Shown: positions 39,917 through 49,264, counted from the first letter of the stretch. The stretch: DNA of 64,000 bases from Desulforhopalus sp. IMCC35007 (GCF_005116575.1 NZ_SWCN01000007.1:62001-126000), one strand, 5' to 3'. A program made the numbers and translations. Notes: generated from the sequence alone by a model not told the origin.

Positions 39917-39927
39917 GGTAATATTCC

Positions 39928-40845
39928 TTACAGGGTTTCGATGTATTTTGAGGCTTTCTGTGCTGCAATAGCTCCATCAGCGCAGGCTGTAACAATTTGT
40001 CGCAGATGTTTATCAATAACATCACCTGCAGCATAGATTCCTTTAACTGCGGTCTGCATGTCCTGATCAACACGGATAGTGCCAAACTCATTACAGATGT
40101 TGAATGACTCGACAATTTTGGTCATAGGTTGCAGTCCAATATATTCAAAAACGCCATCACAGCTGACGCTTTGTTCTTCATCCGTTTTAGTCGACTTGAA
40201 ACGCACTCCTTCCAGTTTGCCATTGCCTTTAAACTCAAGAATTTCCTGGTAAGGATGTATCTTCACATTTTCAAAGGCCCGTAATCTATCGCAGGCAACA
40301 GGATCTGCGGTAAGATCAAAAAGGGTGATGATTGTTAGAGACTTAACAAAGCCAGCGAGGTAGATGGACTCTTCAACGGCGGAGTTTCCTCCACCAATAA
40401 CAACAACATCCTTATCCCTGTATTGCGGACCATCGCAGATTGCACACCAACTGATACCATTGCTCTTAAACATTTCTTCGCCAGGAACCCCAAGGGTTCT
40501 CGGCAGGGAACCTGTAGCAACAATTACTGTTTTCGTTTCATATACAGCGTTGTCTTCTTCACAGACTACCTTTATGAGATCTCCGGTAGTCTCAAGACCA
40601 ATGACTGTTCTCTCGTCATACTCGATACCGAGTTCCTGGGTGTGGGTAAACATCTGGATGGCGAGTTCTGCACCATTGATAGAGCCTACTCCGGTATAAT
40701 TTTCAATTTCATTGGTGTTCAGCATCTGACCACCAGGAGAGAGCCGGTCCAGCATAAGTACTTTAAGATTTGCCCTGATCGCATATATGGCTGCTGTCAT
40801 ACCAGCGGGACCTGCACCAACTATAATCGTATCGTATAAACTCAT
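39928..40845 (-). CDS. trxB: Thioredoxin-disulfide reductase
   Basis: A 305-residue flavoprotein of standard bacterial length. It has the FAD-binding IVGAGPAGMTAAIYA at the N-terminus, the redox pair in SWCAICDGP near residue 135, VVIGGGNSAVEES for the nucleotide near 155 and the C-terminal YAAGDVIDKHLRQIVTACADG. The second nucleotide domain lacks an obvious HRR motif for NADPH 2'-phosphate (TIITLFDLTADPVACDR is in that region), so cofactor preference is open. The ATG at 40845 follows AAGAGGAAGACA, better than the longer frame to 40920. It lies between the DASS transporter and thioredoxin genes. Confidence 0.9.
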   Translation of the reverse strand: MSLYDTIIVGAGPAGMTAAIYAIRANLKVLMLDRLSPGGQMLNTNEIENYTGVGSINGAELAIQMFTHTQELGIEYDERTVIGLETTGDLIKVVCEEDNAVYETKTVIVATGSLPRTLGVPGEEMFKSNGISWCAICDGPQYRDKDVVVIGGGNSAVEESIYLAGFVKSLTIITLFDLTADPVACDRLRAFENVKIHPYQEILEFKGNGKLEGVRFKSTKTDEEQSVSCDGVFEYIGLQPMTKIVESFNICNEFGTIRVDQDMQTAVKGIYAAGDVIDKHLRQIVTACADGAIAAQKASKYIETL

Positions 40846-40895
40846 TGTCTTCCTCTTAAATAGAATGATTTTTCCTGCTTCCTGAGAGGAGCTAT

Positions 40896-42281
40896 TTATA
40901 AAATTCCTATTACTTTCCAATATGGAATCGCTATGGCGAATAAAAATAGAACAGTTAAAATTGCCCGTGCCCCAAGAGTGAGGATGATATGCTTAATTTT
41001 CATGTACCCTTGGGAGTAAAAATAAAGAAGCACTGCGTATTCATAGGGGAAAATGTACTGATCAATACCAAAGATGAGGCAATATGTGGCCACATTAGTG
41101 GGAATATCTATTGCCTGTGCAATCTGAGCAAAGGGTCCTGTAAGCGCGGCTACTGCTGCCAGTGGGGTAAGGAAAAAGTTAGCAATTACACCGACTCCAT
41201 AGAATCCTATTAAGCTGGTTGTTTGAGACCCCTGAAGGTGTGGAGCTATCAGATCGGCAAACCAGACATCAATACCTGCAGCTTGTGCGGCCGAACCGAT
41301 ACACATGGATCCCACAACAAAGAAAATGACACCGAAGTTCATTTTACTCAATTTTTCTTTATCAAGGAGATCGATACCCGGTAGAAAACATACCCCTCCC
41401 ATAAAGAGCAAGACGTAACCAGCAGGTACTCCATGCATCTTGTCAGTAAACATAAGCAGAAGAAGGGTAATCAAAATGCAAATGCTTTTTTTCTCATTTA
41501 TGCTTACTGCCCCCAGGGCGTTATACTCGTTGTTCACATAGTCAGTCAGGTCATCAGATAGTTTTGGTCGCAATATGAGAATGACGAGAACAAAGGACAT
41601 AACCGCGTAGAGAATAGCAAGAGGGAAGTTATGGATGAAGTATTCCATCCAACTGATAGGTGTCCCCGCGACTTCGCCTGCAAGTTTCATTGCAATGACA
41701 ATGTCCCCTCCACCGGTAAGGTAGGCCAGCTTTGGACAGGCAACGGATAAAAAACCGACAAGTAATACGGTACTTCCTTCTCTTGAACCGGGTTTGAGTT
41801 TGAGTGCATCACAGATACCCAGGCAGATTACAGAGACAATGGCAGCCTTGCCCATTACAGAAGGGACAAAGGGGGATATAATAAGACCGGCCAGCATCAA
41901 TCCAATCATAACCCTAACGAATGAAAGTCCTGAAATACGAATTGACCATAGAGCAATTCGTTTCGATAATCCGGTCTGCATCATGATCATGCCCATCATC
42001 ATACCGCCGGCAACCAGCCAGGGAATCTCAGAGGCCCATGGGGAAAAGATTTGTTTGCCTTGACCAACGGCGAAAACCACATAAAACGCCGGCATTAAGA
42101 TGGCGATCAGATTTTCAGGTAAGGTTTCAAGAATCCACCCTAAAATTGCCCATACAGTAATCGCTAAATATGTTGCAATGACGGGTGGTAATCCCATGTC
42201 TGGGCCCATTAGTTTTATCAAGATCGGGACACATAAGTTGAGACCCCACTTGATGGCCATCGTTTTGTCTTTAAAAACCAT
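40896..42281 (-). CDS. DASS/SLC13-family anion transporter
   Basis: A 461-residue polytopic membrane protein with about 11-12 hydrophobic segments. Features of the divalent anion:sodium symporter family include IPWLVAGGMMMGMIMMQTGLSKRIAL near residue 85, PSVMGKAAIVSVICLGICDAL near 140, and in the second half LTPLAAVAALTGPFAQIAQAIDIPTNVATY, resembling the SNT-type ion/substrate loops. Family members take up dicarboxylates, citrate or sulfate with Na+. As first gene of the trxB-trx-ASST operon it probably imports the anionic substrate of that pathway, for instance an organosulfate. This is inference. GGGAGATAGGA precedes the ATG. Confidence 0.85.
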   Translation of the reverse strand: MVFKDKTMAIKWGLNLCVPILIKLMGPDMGLPPVIATYLAITVWAILGWILETLPENLIAILMPAFYVVFAVGQGKQIFSPWASEIPWLVAGGMMMGMIMMQTGLSKRIALWSIRISGLSFVRVMIGLMLAGLIISPFVPSVMGKAAIVSVICLGICDALKLKPGSREGSTVLLVGFLSVACPKLAYLTGGGDIVIAMKLAGEVAGTPISWMEYFIHNFPLAILYAVMSFVLVILILRPKLSDDLTDYVNNEYNALGAVSINEKKSICILITLLLLMFTDKMHGVPAGYVLLFMGGVCFLPGIDLLDKEKLSKMNFGVIFFVVGSMCIGSAAQAAGIDVWFADLIAPHLQGSQTTSLIGFYGVGVIANFFLTPLAAVAALTGPFAQIAQAIDIPTNVATYCLIFGIDQYIFPYEYAVLLYFYSQGYMKIKHIILTLGARAILTVLFLFAIAIPYWKVIGIL

Positions 42282-43051
42282 TCCTATCTCCCACGGTTAA
42301 AGTTATTTTAAATATGTATAAAAACTACCGTGATTATATTCGCAGAATCTCATATGGAAATTGCATAGACTAACTTTTGCCTATATTTATCTTTTATTCA
42401 GATTGTTGAGGATGGGAAATATCCAGCGTGGCAGGTTCGTTTCTCAACAGAGCACACAAGTCAACATCGTATTTGATATCAATATGTTACACCACATGGT
42501 TGCAATGCTAATCTTGGAGGAAATACTAAAGAAACTCAGAATGTCTTTACTAAAACCCGAATTGAAAACTTAAGGTGCTCCTCAGATTTCTGGTTCTTGC
42601 AACTCAAGAGCATGTGTTAATTGTCACTTCGACCTATTAAGGCAGTACGGGAAAGGTGTTCTGACAAATTGCGTTTACCTTTTATAGCGGTGCACTTTTA
42701 AATTTAAGTAGGTGACCCGTGAACGGTGGTCAGTGAATCTTTTTAGAATGACGCTTTGAGCGGTTCATACTTTAAAGCTCCCAGCTTTGCCGGGGAATAG
42801 TTACTTGTATTTTTTTGCTGGCCATTTACAAAAAGAGGGAGGAGGAAGGGGCATTATTTGGAGCGGTCATATCTGTGAAAAATATCTAATGAGCTTTTGG
42901 TTTTGCCTATCGATTTTTTTGTTACTCTCAACATTTTATTTAAGGTGGCCTTAAGTCATTGCTGTGTTGTAAAAATTGAGGCAGAGGTGGCTTTTCTCTT
43001 GTGTCATCTCTTCTATAGATTTCTGTTCTTTGTTTGGAACTGGTTGTCACT
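42282..43051. other. Long intergenic region, possibly with insertion-sequence debris
   Basis: About 770 bases without a supported gene. It must hold the promoter of the DASS operon on the minus strand. Near 42688-42775 two loosely similar segments start GCGGTGCACTTTTAAATTTA and ACGGTGGTCAGTGAATCTTT, spaced about 35 bases apart, recalling repeated ends of IS21-type elements; the match is weak. Plus-strand frames at 42361 and 42897 look random. Confidence 0.3.
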
Positions 43052-44083
43052 TCAACCAATTGGCAGAGCCTTCTCCAGTTCTTTTGGGATTCCTCTTGTG
43101 TACCCGAAATGACCGTTTTTTGTATTCAGCAGTGCAGATACCGCTTCTTTTTGACGATACTTTGCGTATCGGGCATAGACGATATCACCCTCTCGAAAAA
43201 AGACTACAGCCTTTCCATCCTGAAGGGAGAGCTGAACTGTGCCAGTTTTCCTGGCCAAATTAATGGCTTGAAAAAGATCTGCAGTGTTAATGTCAGCTAA
43301 ATTGCCAGTCATGCCTGAGGTGATATTTCCGGTTCTTAATGCTGCTGTTTGGGACCTGTCGACGAGCAGTTTCAAAAGAAAGAACTGCAAGATATGGTAG
43401 CCTTTCAGGATATTCCGAAAATGCTTCACACTCAGTGTCGCCACCTGGGTTTCTTCAATCGTGTGGATAGAGCTTGATACCGGTTCACCGGAGAGAAGGC
43501 TCATCTCCCCGAAGATCTCACCCTCTTTCAGCTCAGCTATCTTTGAATTATTACTGTTTGTGACGGCTACCTTGCCTTTGAGGATGATATATAACTGATT
43601 GCCTGGTGAGCCCTTTTTCACTATTATCTTGTTCTGTGGTATTGTTTTAAACTCAAGTAACAGCGCCAAATCAATAAGCGAACTATCATTTAAAGGTTTG
43701 AAAATATCGAGTTTACGAAGTGCCTCGAAGTGTTGTTTGAGTTGTTTACTATTACGCTGCTCCTGTGCTTCTTTCAGCATTTTCATTTGTAATGTGGCGA
43801 AATCTTTTTCCTTTTTATATTCAAAGAAAATCTTGCTTTCACCGCAGCCACCACAGTCAAACTGGAGTTTTTGCCCGCCTGTCTTTTGTGGAGATCCGCT
43901 GAGATTTTTCTCTACTGTGACAATATCGGCAATTTTTGCCGTAAGGTGGAGGCAACTCGCCTTATAGCTTGATGTCACCAAACTGAAATTTTGCACTTTC
44001 AGTTCATCTCCTAAGTCGTAGATTGGACATGAACATTCTTCCATGATTACAAAGACAGCATCACGATATTTATCTTTTTTCAT
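43052..44083 (-). CDS. Cyclic-nucleotide-binding domain protein with Cys-rich N-terminus and C-terminal DUF4388
   Basis: A 343-residue protein with three parts. The N-terminal 100 residues contain EECSCPIYDLGDEL and FDCGGCGES, paired cysteines that could bind a metal and recall short CPxYxxGD-type proteins. A cNMP-binding domain follows (about 130-250, KKGSPGNQLYIILKGKVAV and GEIFGEMSLLSGEPVSSSI, the phosphate-binding cassette lacking the usual RxA arginine). The last 80 residues are a PatA-like DUF4388 domain (GNLADINTADLFQAINLARKTG, GDIVYARY). DUF4388 is common in delta- and myxobacterial signalling proteins. No DNA-binding domain is present, so it probably acts through protein contacts. 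Confidence 0.75.
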   Translation of the reverse strand: MKKDKYRDAVFVIMEECSCPIYDLGDELKVQNFSLVTSSYKASCLHLTAKIADIVTVEKNLSGSPQKTGGQKLQFDCGGCGESKIFFEYKKEKDFATLQMKMLKEAQEQRNSKQLKQHFEALRKLDIFKPLNDSSLIDLALLLEFKTIPQNKIIVKKGSPGNQLYIILKGKVAVTNSNNSKIAELKEGEIFGEMSLLSGEPVSSSIHTIEETQVATLSVKHFRNILKGYHILQFFLLKLLVDRSQTAALRTGNITSGMTGNLADINTADLFQAINLARKTGTVQLSLQDGKAVVFFREGDIVYARYAKYRQKEAVSALLNTKNGHFGYTRGIPKELEKALPIG

Positions 44084-44109
44084 TGTTTACAATGTTCCTC
44101 TATTCATTC

Positions 44110-44451
44110 CTAATGATGCCAAAGCGTGTGGTAAATTGTCAGGTCTATTCCCCAATGAATTTGACTGGTCGCCTGCTCCTGGTTCCAGCAAGAGTGATGT
44201 TCTTCCCGTTCCAATTTAAGAGCACCCTGTAAAAGACCTTTTGTCAAGGAAGAAATATCAGTATCCAGTGAAAAAAATAGCTGCCTCCATTTCCTGTAAA
44301 CAGCGAAAACACAGGGAACATTGTTCCTGCTGGTAATAGAGGTGTTGTGCCGGAAGTGGTAAGCGACAGAGCCAATCAGAAGAACCCGGGGAAATGATTG
44401 CAGAACAGGAAGAGCACGGTAAAACTCTTCAGGGTCACAACGAATGAACAT
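44110..44451 (-). CDS. Hypothetical protein, doubtful
   Basis: A 113-residue frame, downstream of the unknown protein at 44508-45188 and upstream of the cNMP-binding protein, all on the minus strand. It begins MFIRCDPEEFYRALPVLQ and contains a hydrophobic stretch, PRVLLIGSVAYHF. No ribosome-binding site precedes the ATG and I recognise no family. It is the only long frame in a 420-base gap, so it may be a real small gene, a remnant or chance. Confidence 0.25.
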   Translation of the reverse strand: MFIRCDPEEFYRALPVLQSFPRVLLIGSVAYHFRHNTSITSRNNVPCVFAVYRKWRQLFFSLDTDISSLTKGLLQGALKLEREEHHSCWNQEQATSQIHWGIDLTIYHTLWHH

Positions 44452-44507
44452 GACCAGTCGTTTAGTGGGAAGGTCGAGGTTGTAGAATATCTTTGAAAGG
44501 CAATACC

Positions 44508-45188
44508 TTATAGACTCATTTTGCCTTTTAGAAACCTGCTGCGATAATTCATATTTTCTAACAACTTACTAATATCATGAGCTATCTGGTCATATATTTT
44601 TCTATCATATCTGCACAGATTTGCTTCGACAAAGTCATTTTCTTCTGGAGGCACTCCACTTAAAGGATAATTTGGATCCATCATTTGGCCATAACTGACA
44701 AATGTCATCGTTTGGGCAATCTTTTGCATCCTCAAATCTATAGATGAAAGGTATAATTCTGACAGCGTATCAGCACCCTTCAACATCTCATACAAATCTG
44801 GTATCAAAGGACCTTTAATATGTACGAGATGAGTATTATCACGGAGCCATTCTGCTACATTTGTTCCTGCAGGAGCATAATCGATAAACTGGTCGGTCAT
44901 CCCTTCATACCTGTTCACCTTCACGGGTTCCCAGATCCCATTGATGTGAACTTCCGTATGTCTTGGATTTACCATTAAATCACCAGCTTCACGAATCTGG
45001 CCAAAGTCAGCATAATTACCAGCACAGAGTAAAGCAAGTTCCATTATTCGTGACATAGAAAGCCAATAAATTTCAATAGACCCATCAAGGTCTTCAGATG
45101 ATTCCAGTTGCTCCATCTGATTTATGAGGACTTCCTCCCCTAAATAATGATCAAAAACATGTTCGTGCAAATTTCTTGTTAAAAGCAT
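44508..45188 (-). CDS. Unknown protein, 226 residues
   Basis: I do not recognise this protein. It is soluble, acidic and probably mostly helical, with no signal peptide or membrane segment. Notable stretches are LDGSIEIYWLSMSRIMELALLCAGNYADF (residues 35-65), YAPAGTNVAEWLRDNTHLVHI and YGQMMDPNYPLSGVPPEENDFVEANLCRYD. It looks like a single globular domain. The start has no good ribosome-binding site (upstream is AT-rich), so a few residues of uncertainty remain. It is followed on the same strand by the doubtful small frame and the cNMP-binding protein, which might share its transcript. Confidence 0.6.
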   Translation of the reverse strand: MLLTRNLHEHVFDHYLGEEVLINQMEQLESSEDLDGSIEIYWLSMSRIMELALLCAGNYADFGQIREAGDLMVNPRHTEVHINGIWEPVKVNRYEGMTDQFIDYAPAGTNVAEWLRDNTHLVHIKGPLIPDLYEMLKGADTLSELYLSSIDLRMQKIAQTMTFVSYGQMMDPNYPLSGVPPEENDFVEANLCRYDRKIYDQIAHDISKLLENMNYRSRFLKGKMSL

Positions 45189-45829
45189 TATGTATAGATT
45201 AATTTTAATCCAAATTTTCTGTTCAAGGTATAGATCGACAATGTCCGTCGACCTCAGCTATACCACTGTTATCTCCAGTTAAATAAACGTTCAATCCACT
45301 AGCGTACAATGAATGTTTTTCGGTTTTTTAAAGCTATCTTGGGCCTCAATTGTTCAGATCCCCAAAAAACCGAGAAGCTCACAACCAGACCGCGAGCACC
45401 ACAGCAGATGAGCTGAGGAAGGCAGCCTTTTTGTCGAAGAAAAACTTAACAGAATATTCTTTGGTAACAACAATTCTCGTTATTCTAACCAATACAGACG
45501 TTCCGCAACTGAAAGCTACGGTGCTGAGCAATGAGATACCCCCGTTATGGTCTTGTAATTGTACGAAAATCGACAATAATATCTTAATTCAGCGCATTTA
45601 TTAAAAAATGATAGTTGTTGGAGTGCTCTATCCCGCTTACCAACCGTGTCAATGTGGTGGCAAAGTCTGTCTGGACAGTTACTTTCAATAGATGATACAA
45701 TTTGTATGTCATATGGGTTAGGCAGCACTTTTGCTGATTCACGAAATTCAGGAACGCATATAACTCATCAGGAATTTTAAAAACCACGGGTAGCCCGATG
45801 ACAAACTCAGGGCTCAAGGAGTGAATCAG
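45189..45829. other. Divergent intergenic region
   Basis: About 640 bases between the unknown minus-strand gene and the plus-strand sensor gene. Frames here lack ribosome-binding sites. One feature stands out: TCGGTTTTTT (45320-45329) and its exact complement AAAAAACCGA (45364-45373), a 10-bp inverted repeat with a 34-base loop, of unknown meaning. Confidence 0.35.
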
Positions 45830-46675
45830 ATGGCTGTACGATCTTTTTGCCTTGGATTTTTCTGGATCATATTGATGGTCCCGACAGGGGTGCTCCTGTC
45901 TGTGCAAGAAAAAGCAATTGCCACACCAATGTCAGACAAACAGGTGCTTATTCTATGTAAAGATTCGTACGGTTTACCCGTACCGGATATGACCATTGCT
46001 GCCATTGTCGATGAGCTCAAACGCAAGAAGGTGAGCATAAATGATATTTTTGTCGAATATCTCGATTTTAATAGGAACTCCGACAGCACCTACCGAATTA
46101 ATACCATCAACCTATTGCAACACAAGCTTGCTCAAAAACAAATCGGAGTGATCATTGCTGTCAGTCAGGGTGTTTTATCTTCCCTGTCACATGACGGCAA
46201 AGATTTTTTACCAGGTGTACCGGTAATTACGTTCAAGCCACGTGCCACTGAAAACTCTTTGGAGGGAGCGGTTCGCCCGCTCAATAAAATCCAAACCAGT
46301 AAAGACGTGGCCGGGACTTTGCAATATGCTCTTACACTGTTTCCGGCAACCCAGCGGCTGGTAGTGATTAACGCTCCAGGAAACTCGAAAGAACTCACAA
46401 ATGAAGAGATAACCTCAGCGATTAACAAGGTTAAACCGCAACTGAATGTGGAGTTTAAAGAGGGATTACCTTACGAAACAATATTGCAACAAGTCGGGTC
46501 TCTGCCCCCAAACACCATCATCCTCTACGGTCTTTTTTTTCGTGATGCAACCGGCAGAACGTTTGTTCCTTCCGAGGTCGCAAGTGAGCTTGGGCAGCGG
46601 TCTAATGTTCCGGTCTTCTGTCTGGATGAACTTCATGTACTTAATGGATTGATGGGGGGGGAGTGTCCTCAGTAG
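45830..46675 (+). CDS. N-terminal part of frameshifted sensor: ABC-type periplasmic binding domain
   Basis: The frame gives 281 residues starting MAVRSFCLGFFWIILMVPTGVLLS, a membrane anchor or signal segment, followed by a periplasmic-binding domain of the ABC_sub_bind type: VLILCKDSYGLPVPDMTIAAI, then FLPGVPVITFKP and RSNVPVFCLDELHVLNGLMGG. It ends early, at ECPQ, just after a G8 tract. Removing one G continues the domain as GGSVLSSSTIGKRVGELAFDYLNGD into the frame of the kinase downstream. So this and the next feature are one gene broken by a single base. The domain probably senses a small ligand outside the membrane. The ATG at 45830 follows AAGGAG; the GTG at 45821 is too close to it. Confidence 0.75.
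   Translation: MAVRSFCLGFFWIILMVPTGVLLSVQEKAIATPMSDKQVLILCKDSYGLPVPDMTIAAIVDELKRKKVSINDIFVEYLDFNRNSDSTYRINTINLLQHKLAQKQIGVIIAVSQGVLSSLSHDGKDFLPGVPVITFKPRATENSLEGAVRPLNKIQTSKDVAGTLQYALTLFPATQRLVVINAPGNSKELTNEEITSAINKVKPQLNVEFKEGLPYETILQQVGSLPPNTIILYGLFFRDATGRTFVPSEVASELGQRSNVPVFCLDELHVLNGLMGGECPQ
46654..46661 (+). other. G8 homopolymer at the frameshift
   Basis: Eight G bases at the point where the sensor gene changes frame. Seven would restore one continuous frame of about 1,077 residues. The cause may be a sequencing or assembly error, a natural mutation or a slippage switch. Confidence 0.85.
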
Positions 46676-46736
46676 TTCGACGATTGGTAAACGGGTTGGA
46701 GAACTCGCCTTCGATTACCTGAACGGCGACATTACT

Positions 46737-49061
46737 TTGATCCAGGCCAACACGGAAGCTGATATTCCGTATACTCCACTGTTCAACTGGCAACAGGTTG
46801 AGCGTTGGAAAGCTAATATTTCACAGTTACCTGAAAGCAGTGTCTTTTACAATCGTCCAATATCCTTTTGGCAGCAGTATAAGACTATCGTAATCGGCAT
46901 CACCATTGTGCTTATAATCCAGGCTGGTTTGATTATCTCTCTGTTGGCCCAAAATAGACGTCGCCGATACGCCGAGGAAATAGTGGAGAAAGAGCGCCAA
47001 CGGCTGGCGGGAATTATCAGTGGTACCAATGTCGGAACCTGGGAGTGGAATGTTCAAACAGGAGAGATCATAGTTAACGATCTATGGTGGGAGATTATTG
47101 GGTACACCCATGAGGAGGAGCAGCTGCACCCTCTCTGTTTTGACATGTGGACAAAATTTGTACACCCCGATGATCTAAAAGCAAGCCGTGACATGCTTAA
47201 AGCGCATTTTCAAGGTCAACTTGATCACTACCAACTCGAATTGAGGATGAAACATAAGGACGACAGTTGGAAATGGGTGCTCGCTCGAGGCAAGGTAGTT
47301 TCCTGGACAGACGGTAAAAAACCCCTTGTAATGATGGGGACTCACCAAAACATCACCGATAAGAAACAAGCTGAAGAGGCAAATAAACAAAGTGAATTAC
47401 GATTGGCGAAACTGGTTGATATTCTCCAGCATTCATCCGAAACGATTCAGGATCTCCTCGATTATACCCTGGAACGGATCATCGAGTTAACTGGAAGCAA
47501 GATCGGTTTTATTTATCACTACGATGAAAAGAGCAAAAAACTTATTTTGAATTCATGGTCTGATGAAGTCTTGCCTGCCATCGCCGCCACCGACCCGCAG
47601 ACCTGTTATGAACTGGAAAAGACTGGTGTCTGGGGAGAAACTGTTCGGCAGCATCGAACTCTGATCTTTAACGATTTCCAGGCCCTCTGCCCCTTGGGAA
47701 ATGGCTCACATGAAAGATCTGTTCACTTTTCAAAGCTCGTAACAATCCCGATTTTCAAAGGTAATCGCATTGTCAGCGTGGTTGGCTTGGCGAATAAAGA
47801 AACCGACTATGATGAAACTGATGTACTTCAGGTCTCTTTGTTGATGGATGCCGTCTGGAAAGCTATGGACAGAAAACAGGTCGAAGAAGACAGGAAAAAC
47901 CTGCAGCTCCAGTTGATCCAATCACAAAAAATGGAAGCACTAGGAACTCTTGCCGGTGGAATTGCCCATGACTTCAACAATATACTCGGAGCGATCCTTG
48001 GTTTTTCAGAAATGGTCCAGGAAAATTGCCCACCAGGATCAACCATGAGGCACGATATTGATCAGGTCGTCGAGGCAAGCCACAGGGCAAAAGAACTGGT
48101 TAAGCAAATACTTTCCTTTAGCCGCCAAGCAGAGACCGAAGAGAGGATTCTGCAACCAGCTTTAATTATAAAAGAAGCAATAAAAATGCTTCGTGCCTCG
48201 TTCCCTGCGACCATTGACATCCAGCAAAACATTGATCCGGACCTGGGACAGGTTCTGGCCGATCCCAGCCAAATCCATCAGATACTGACCAATCTCTGCA
48301 CGAATGCCTTTCACGCCATGGAAGAGACCGGTGGCACCCTGAGCATATCCCTGAAAAACAAAAAGCTTACATCTGCTGACGTAGTCCATGAACAGGATGT
48401 GCAGCCTGGTCTTTTTGTAGAGCTCTCTGTTGGTGACACTGGCCCTGGAATCTCTCCGACAATTATGAATAAAATTTTCGATCCTTTCTTCACCACAAAA
48501 GAGGTGGGTAAAGGGACAGGGATGGGCCTTGCAATTATCCATGGCATAGCCAAGAAATCTGGCGGGTTTGTTTCTTGTCAAAGTACACTGGGTGAAGGAA
48601 CAATTTTTCATGTATATCTTCCTCTCCATGATCAGGAGGGAACATTGGAAACCGAAAAAAAACCTTTGATCTCCACCCCGCCAGGAAAAAATGAACGTAT
48701 TCTCTTTGTTGACGATGAAGAGATGCTCGCTGAAATGGGCAAGACCATGCTGGAGCGACTCGGCTATAGGGTAACCAGTACTACACGCAGTGTCGATGCA
48801 CTCACAATCTTACAAAAGCAGCCGGACGAATTCGATCTGGTCATCACCGATCAGACAATGCCTGGTATGACTGGAATTGAACTGGCACGACGTGTGCTGC
48901 AAATACGACCGGGACTGCCGATTATTCTCTGTACAGGTTTCAGTAATTTGATTTCAGAAGAAAAGGCCAGAACTTCCGGGATAATGGGTTTTGCAATGAA
49001 GCCTCTGGCTAAAAAAGATCTTGCTGTTCTTATCAGGAACGTGCTGGAAGGTAAGAAGTGA
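46737..49061 (+). CDS. C-terminal part of frameshifted sensor: PAS-GAF hybrid histidine kinase with receiver
   Basis: The ATG at 46737 is only the first in this frame; homologous sequence extends back to the G8 tract, so the true product is likely the fusion with the preceding feature. Domains: end of the binding domain, a membrane segment (TIVIGITIVLIIQAGLIISLLAQ), PAS (TNVGTWEWNVQTGEIIV), GAF (LIYHYDE-type region), HisKA with His in GGIAHDFNNILG, HATPase (DTGPGISP, GTGMGLAIIHG) and a receiver (LFVDDEEMLAE, Asp in LVITDQTMPGMTG). The kinase-receiver half is paralogous to the sensor at 2925-4784. The activator gene downstream could be its partner, but that protein lacks a receiver domain. Confidence 0.82.
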   Translation: MIQANTEADIPYTPLFNWQQVERWKANISQLPESSVFYNRPISFWQQYKTIVIGITIVLIIQAGLIISLLAQNRRRRYAEEIVEKERQRLAGIISGTNVGTWEWNVQTGEIIVNDLWWEIIGYTHEEEQLHPLCFDMWTKFVHPDDLKASRDMLKAHFQGQLDHYQLELRMKHKDDSWKWVLARGKVVSWTDGKKPLVMMGTHQNITDKKQAEEANKQSELRLAKLVDILQHSSETIQDLLDYTLERIIELTGSKIGFIYHYDEKSKKLILNSWSDEVLPAIAATDPQTCYELEKTGVWGETVRQHRTLIFNDFQALCPLGNGSHERSVHFSKLVTIPIFKGNRIVSVVGLANKETDYDETDVLQVSLLMDAVWKAMDRKQVEEDRKNLQLQLIQSQKMEALGTLAGGIAHDFNNILGAILGFSEMVQENCPPGSTMRHDIDQVVEASHRAKELVKQILSFSRQAETEERILQPALIIKEAIKMLRASFPATIDIQQNIDPDLGQVLADPSQIHQILTNLCTNAFHAMEETGGTLSISLKNKKLTSADVVHEQDVQPGLFVELSVGDTGPGISPTIMNKIFDPFFTTKEVGKGTGMGLAIIHGIAKKSGGFVSCQSTLGEGTIFHVYLPLHDQEGTLETEKKPLISTPPGKNERILFVDDEEMLAEMGKTMLERLGYRVTSTTRSVDALTILQKQPDEFDLVITDQTMPGMTGIELARRVLQIRPGLPIILCTGFSNLISEEKARTSGIMGFAMKPLAKKDLAVLIRNVLEGKK

Positions 49062-49264
49062 TAAAGGTAGCACTATCATCAACGGAATACCCACAACTGC
49101 CAGATCAGTGGATCAAGCAACCCGACATTCATCAGCTTATGAGCTGTAATTTATTATCAAACCCTGTAGAATCATAAATTGTTTATCCCATTAAGGGTAA
49201 GACAGTAACGACTTAATATACTTGTTTTTGTAGTAAAGATTTTATTTCTGGGTGGGGAAAATAC

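Noticed and set aside
45320-45373. 10-bp inverted repeat TCGGTTTTTT/AAAAAACCGA as an insertion-sequence pair
   Set aside because: The 34-base spacer is too short for an element and no target duplication is visible.
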